This document shows positions 61,362 to 64,000 of a stretch of DNA of 64,000 bases, piece after piece. Positions within the stretch are counted from its first letter, which is position 1. Every line of letters starts with the position of its first letter. Source of the stretch: an uncultured bacterium (lineage in GTDB: Bacteria > Cyanobacteriota > Vampirovibrionia > Gastranaerophilales > Gastranaerophilaceae); NCBI GenBank assembly GCA_949282195.1, contig CASDOW010000012.1, forward strand, positions 1-64,000, in the 5' to 3' direction. Below the pieces are notes generated by a model that was not told where the DNA came from, searched no databases, and was given only the letters and a program-made list of their open reading frames with translations. Both the position numbers and the translations under genes were made by a program.

Positions 61362-61370
61362 ATCATTATA
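61362..61370 (-). promoter_or_regulatory. -10 element of leaderless TPR-NHL gene
   Basis: On the minus strand TATAAT (61365-61370), preceded by TG and one base as in an extended -10, ends six bases before the ATG at 61358. Confidence 0.5.
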
Positions 61371-61416
61371 ACAAAAGTTAATAAAACTACAACAAAAATT
61401 TTAAAGGAAAAATAAA

Positions 61417-62391
61417 TTGTTAATTTTAGGTTTAGAATCAAGCTGTGATGAAACAGCGTGCGCTATTGTAAAAGACGGGCGGGAAGTATTAGCCAATGTT
61501 GTGTCCAGTCAAATTAAGACCCATGAAAAATTTGGCGGAGTTGTTCCTGAAGTTGCCGCAAGAGAACATTTAAATTCAATAAATTTAGTTATTAAAGAAG
61601 CCTATAAACAAGCTAAAATTACTCCTGATGAATTGGATTGCTTTTCTTCAACGGTTGGTCCTGGGTTGGTTGGATGTTTGCTTGTCGGTTTAAATGCAGC
61701 TAAAACTCTTTCAATTGTCCACAATAAGCCGTTTCTTGGAGTAAATCACCTAAATGCGCATGTTTGTGCTAATTTCATAGATTCAAACCTAAAACCTCCT
61801 TTTATTTGTTTATTGGTTTCAGGCGGACACACTCAAATTATCCGCGTTAAAAATTACTCCGAACAAGAAATTTTAGCTCAAACAATAGATGATGCTGTTG
61901 GTGAAGTTTATGATAAAGTCGCAAGACTATGTTCAATTCCTTATCCCGGGGGGATTTTGCTTGATAAAATGGCGCAAGAGGGAAATAAAAAAGCCTTCAA
62001 TTTTCCAAAAGCTAAAGTCGGAGTTGATGAATTTTCTTTTTCAGGCTTAAAAACGGCAGTTTTAAGAGAAATTAAAAAATTTAAGCCCGATGAACTTCCC
62101 AAAAAAGATATTGCAGCAAGTTTTCAGTATATTGTTGCAGATACTTTAATTGAAAAAACTAAATATTTTGCTGATGAACTAAATTGCAAGACAATAGTTA
62201 TGGCGGGCGGAGTTGCTGCTAACTCCGAGCTTAGAAAAAGACTTGAAGAGTTAAAAGCTCAAGGTTACATAACCCATGCTCCGGCTTTAAAATATTGCAC
62301 TGATAATGCTGCAATGGTGGCATCTTGTGCTTATTTCAACCCGATTAAATCAGACAATCCTTTAATGTTGGAGGTTTTTTCAAGAGAATAA
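61417..62391 (+). CDS. tsaD: tRNA N6-adenosine threonylcarbamoyltransferase (TTG start)
   Basis: The 324-residue Kae1/TsaD enzyme transfers threonylcarbamoyl to adenosine 37 of ANN-reading tRNAs. It has LGLESSCDETACAIV, the metal-site FGGVVPEVAAREH, VNHLNAHV, LVSGGHTQI and a DNAAMVA ending. The start is TTG at 61417 with AAAGGA eight bases before it, and the motif LGLESSCDET must lie within five residues of the start as it does here. tsaB and tsaE are not in the window. Confidence 0.95.
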   Translation: MLILGLESSCDETACAIVKDGREVLANVVSSQIKTHEKFGGVVPEVAAREHLNSINLVIKEAYKQAKITPDELDCFSSTVGPGLVGCLLVGLNAAKTLSIVHNKPFLGVNHLNAHVCANFIDSNLKPPFICLLVSGGHTQIIRVKNYSEQEILAQTIDDAVGEVYDKVARLCSIPYPGGILLDKMAQEGNKKAFNFPKAKVGVDEFSFSGLKTAVLREIKKFKPDELPKKDIAASFQYIVADTLIEKTKYFADELNCKTIVMAGGVAANSELRKRLEELKAQGYITHAPALKYCTDNAAMVASCAYFNPIKSDNPLMLEVFSRE

Positions 62392-63570
62392 TTAAATTTC
62401 AACTCTTGCAATTAAATTATCAATTAATTGTCTGGCAATTCTTGGGCTTGTTGAGCCTTTTATTAAGGCTATTCTTTGGGCTTTTTCGATTAAGATTTTT
62501 TCATCTATATCTAAATTGTAATCCTTTGCCAAATCTAAAACGATTTGAATATAGTCGTTATTGCTTGGTTTTGAAAATAATAGATTAATTCCAAAACGCT
62601 CTGACAATGAATTTAATTCATTAATTGTATCGTTAAGATGTATTTCATCTCCTTTTCTGGCTTTAAAAGATTCTTTTACCAAGTGACGCCTGTTTGATGT
62701 GGCGTAAATTACGGCATTTTTAGGGCATTGAATTAAAGAACCGTCTAAAACAGCCTTCATTGTCGAAAAAGTATCATCTGCCTCATCAAAAGAAATATCG
62801 TCCGCAAAAATAATAAATTCATAAGGAAGATTTTTTAATTTTTCATATAATTTGTCAAGATTAATTAAATTATTCTTAAATATTTGAACAATTTTCAGGT
62901 TGTTAAATTCATTTAACAAAGCTCTGACACTTGATGATTTTCCACATCCTGCGTCGCCATATAATAAAATATTGTTAACTTTTATGCCTTCAAGTAATGC
63001 TTTTGTGTTTTTATAGAGCACTTTTTTTTGTTCTGTGTATCCTTTTAAATTTTTAAAAGATAATTTTTCATTTATTTCTATGGGTCTAACTTCTAGGTTG
63101 TTATCAAAAATAAATGCTCGATTTTTTTCAAATAACTCATCAAACTGCATTTTAATTTCTTCAAAATCTGAAATTTTAAATTCATATGGAGTATTTTTAA
63201 ATTCGGGCAAATTCTTTAATAAATCAGAATATTTGTCAAATTTTTTGTTTAGTTCATCTTGAATTGTTTTAAAAGAAATAGAGGTTAATTTTGAAATTAT
63301 ATTCAATTCTTTTTCAATTCTTTCTTTAAAAGTCAAATCAATTTTTGTTTTATAAACCAATTTTTTTATATAAAAAGAAAAATCATCACATTTTTCATCG
63401 TTAATTGATGAAACAAAATCACAATATGTTTCAATGGAGTCTTCAAAGTTATCTTCATTTTCAAAAGTTTTCAAAAAAGAGAGAAATTTTTTAATTATAT
63501 AATCATTTTTAAAATTTTTAAAAATGATTAAAAAATAAACCAAAAAATAAGTTTTTAATAAATCATTCAT
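62392..63570 (-). CDS. AAA ATPase of the DUF815 family
   Basis: The 392-residue protein has a helical N-terminal 160 residues and an AAA ATPase domain: LLYGDAGCGKSSSVRALLNEF (Walker A near 208), FIIFADDISFDEAD (Walker B), YATSNRRHLVKESF (sensor), and an arginine-rich end (GSTSPRIARQLIDNLIARVE). This is the DUF815 family, whose function is not known to me. The stop directly abuts the tsaD stop. It starts two bases after the debranching-enzyme gene. Confidence 0.85.
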   Translation of the reverse strand: MNDLLKTYFLVYFLIIFKNFKNDYIIKKFLSFLKTFENEDNFEDSIETYCDFVSSINDEKCDDFSFYIKKLVYKTKIDLTFKERIEKELNIISKLTSISFKTIQDELNKKFDKYSDLLKNLPEFKNTPYEFKISDFEEIKMQFDELFEKNRAFIFDNNLEVRPIEINEKLSFKNLKGYTEQKKVLYKNTKALLEGIKVNNILLYGDAGCGKSSSVRALLNEFNNLKIVQIFKNNLINLDKLYEKLKNLPYEFIIFADDISFDEADDTFSTMKAVLDGSLIQCPKNAVIYATSNRRHLVKESFKARKGDEIHLNDTINELNSLSERFGINLLFSKPSNNDYIQIVLDLAKDYNLDIDEKILIEKAQRIALIKGSTSPRIARQLIDNLIARVEI

Positions 63571-63572
63571 TT

Positions 63573-64000
63573 TTATACTTCCATAAACACCGCTAATCCT
63601 TGCGGATTAATTATATATTTTTTTTCAATGTAGTCTTTAATTTCAAGGTCAATATTTGAAAAATCTGTTGTATCAAGACATTTGTGCCAAGATTTTCCTT
63701 CAAGATTATCTGGCAGCATGATGTTCAAAGGTTCATCATTTTTAGATGTTGCAATATATATTCTGTTGGGAATTGAATTAATTAAAACCCCAAAAAATAA
63801 ATCGCAATTGTTATCCCAATAACCTCTATTATCGAGTGGTGCAATTTTTCCGTTGTCATAGTGGTATGTAAGAGATTTCCTAAATTCTCTGCTTCTAAAA
63901 ATAGGGTGTTCATTTCTGAACTTAATTAAATTTCTGACATATTCCATTATTCTATTTTCAAAAGTATCTTTTCTGGTTGCTTTTTCCCAGTTTAGATAGT
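63573..64000 (-). CDS. C-terminal part of a glycogen-debranching/pullulanase-type GH13 enzyme
   Basis: The frame continues to the window edge on the minus strand. The ATG at 63947 is internal, since upstream codons read YLNWEKATRKDTFENRI in frame. The segment MEYVRNLIKFRNEHPIFRSREF is the typical last helix of GlgX/TreX-type enzymes ('LI-lRr-HPvFrr'), followed by the beta-sandwich C-domain. It probably debranches glycogen. The catalytic domain lies outside the window. Confidence 0.75.
   Translation of the reverse strand, partial: YLNWEKATRKDTFENRIMEYVRNLIKFRNEHPIFRSREFRKSLTYHYDNGKIAPLDNRGYWDNNCDLFFGVLINSIPNRIYIATSKNDEPLNIMLPDNLEGKSWHKCLDTTDFSNIDLEIKDYIEKKYIINPQGLAVFMEV

Noticed and set aside
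63947-63947. ATG at 63947 as a gene start
   Set aside because: The frame stays open to the window edge and the upstream residues continue the GH13 helix pattern.
1-64000. tRNA, rRNA, CRISPR arrays, insertion sequences, prophage
   Set aside because: I looked for cloverleaf-like TTCRANYC boxes, spaced repeats, transposase motifs and phage genes, and found nothing that holds up.

Overview
The window is an AT-rich (by eye about 30% G+C), gene-dense stretch of a chromosome from a diderm, flagellated bacterium. The lipopolysaccharide transport genes (lptB and an LptF/G permease) and the flagellar P- and L-ring genes (flgI, flgH) require an outer membrane. The AT bias, the gene content and the family of proteins with a short N-terminal 'F-x-G' signature are what I associate with Gastranaerophilales/Melainabacteria, the non-photosynthetic sister lineage of Cyanobacteria. 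That placement is inference at moderate confidence. I see no rRNA, tRNA, CRISPR array, insertion sequence or prophage.

Layout: 1-137 is the tail of a plus-strand gene. 227-2475 holds speB and pgi. 2646-4234 holds a small histidine kinase, a tiny Sm-like protein and a lipoate/octanoate transferase. 4231-7062 is uvrA, then rpsO. 7623-11525 has a repeat-bearing F-x-G protein, a sigma factor with an orphan ABC ATPase, and a lysozyme-like membrane protein. 11673-17543 carries rimP-nusA, a formyltransferase and the lptB-lptF/G-phosphodiester glycosidase group. 17663-26050 is an eleven-gene flagellar operon on the minus strand: transglycosylase, flgF, flgG, flgA, flgH, flgI, a rod-binding flgJ, a small protein where flgM would sit, flgN, flgK, flgL. 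It is followed by apt, prfB with a programmed frameshift, and a hipBA module with three operators.

29597-36002 contains small secreted and F-x-G proteins, der, plsY, a Gly/Ala-rich protein, an XRE regulator and a GH13-like enzyme. 36128-43372 is a six-gene membrane complex resembling hydrogenase-4/complex I. Its large subunit has lost the nickel-iron ligands, so it is better read as an energy-converting hydrogenase-related (Ehr) complex. 43491-57509 is mostly housekeeping: coaE, a Bax inhibitor-1-like protein, recJ, fliN, a ThiF/MoeB-like E1, wecB, a glycosyltransferase, gyrA, two tandem thymidylate-kinase-like genes and miaA. 57506-64000 has ldcA, F-x-G/ankyrin remnants, a 720-base region of gene debris, pgeF, a TPR-NHL protein, tsaD, a DUF815 ATPase and the end of a glycogen-debranching-type enzyme.

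Two genome-wide habits stand out. At least eleven genes have a -10 hexamer exactly 6 or 7 bases before the start codon, with no Shine-Dalgarno, which predicts leaderless mRNAs. Four convergent gene pairs end in one shared TTAA, so the two stop codons overlap. Both fit a compact genome with little intergenic DNA.
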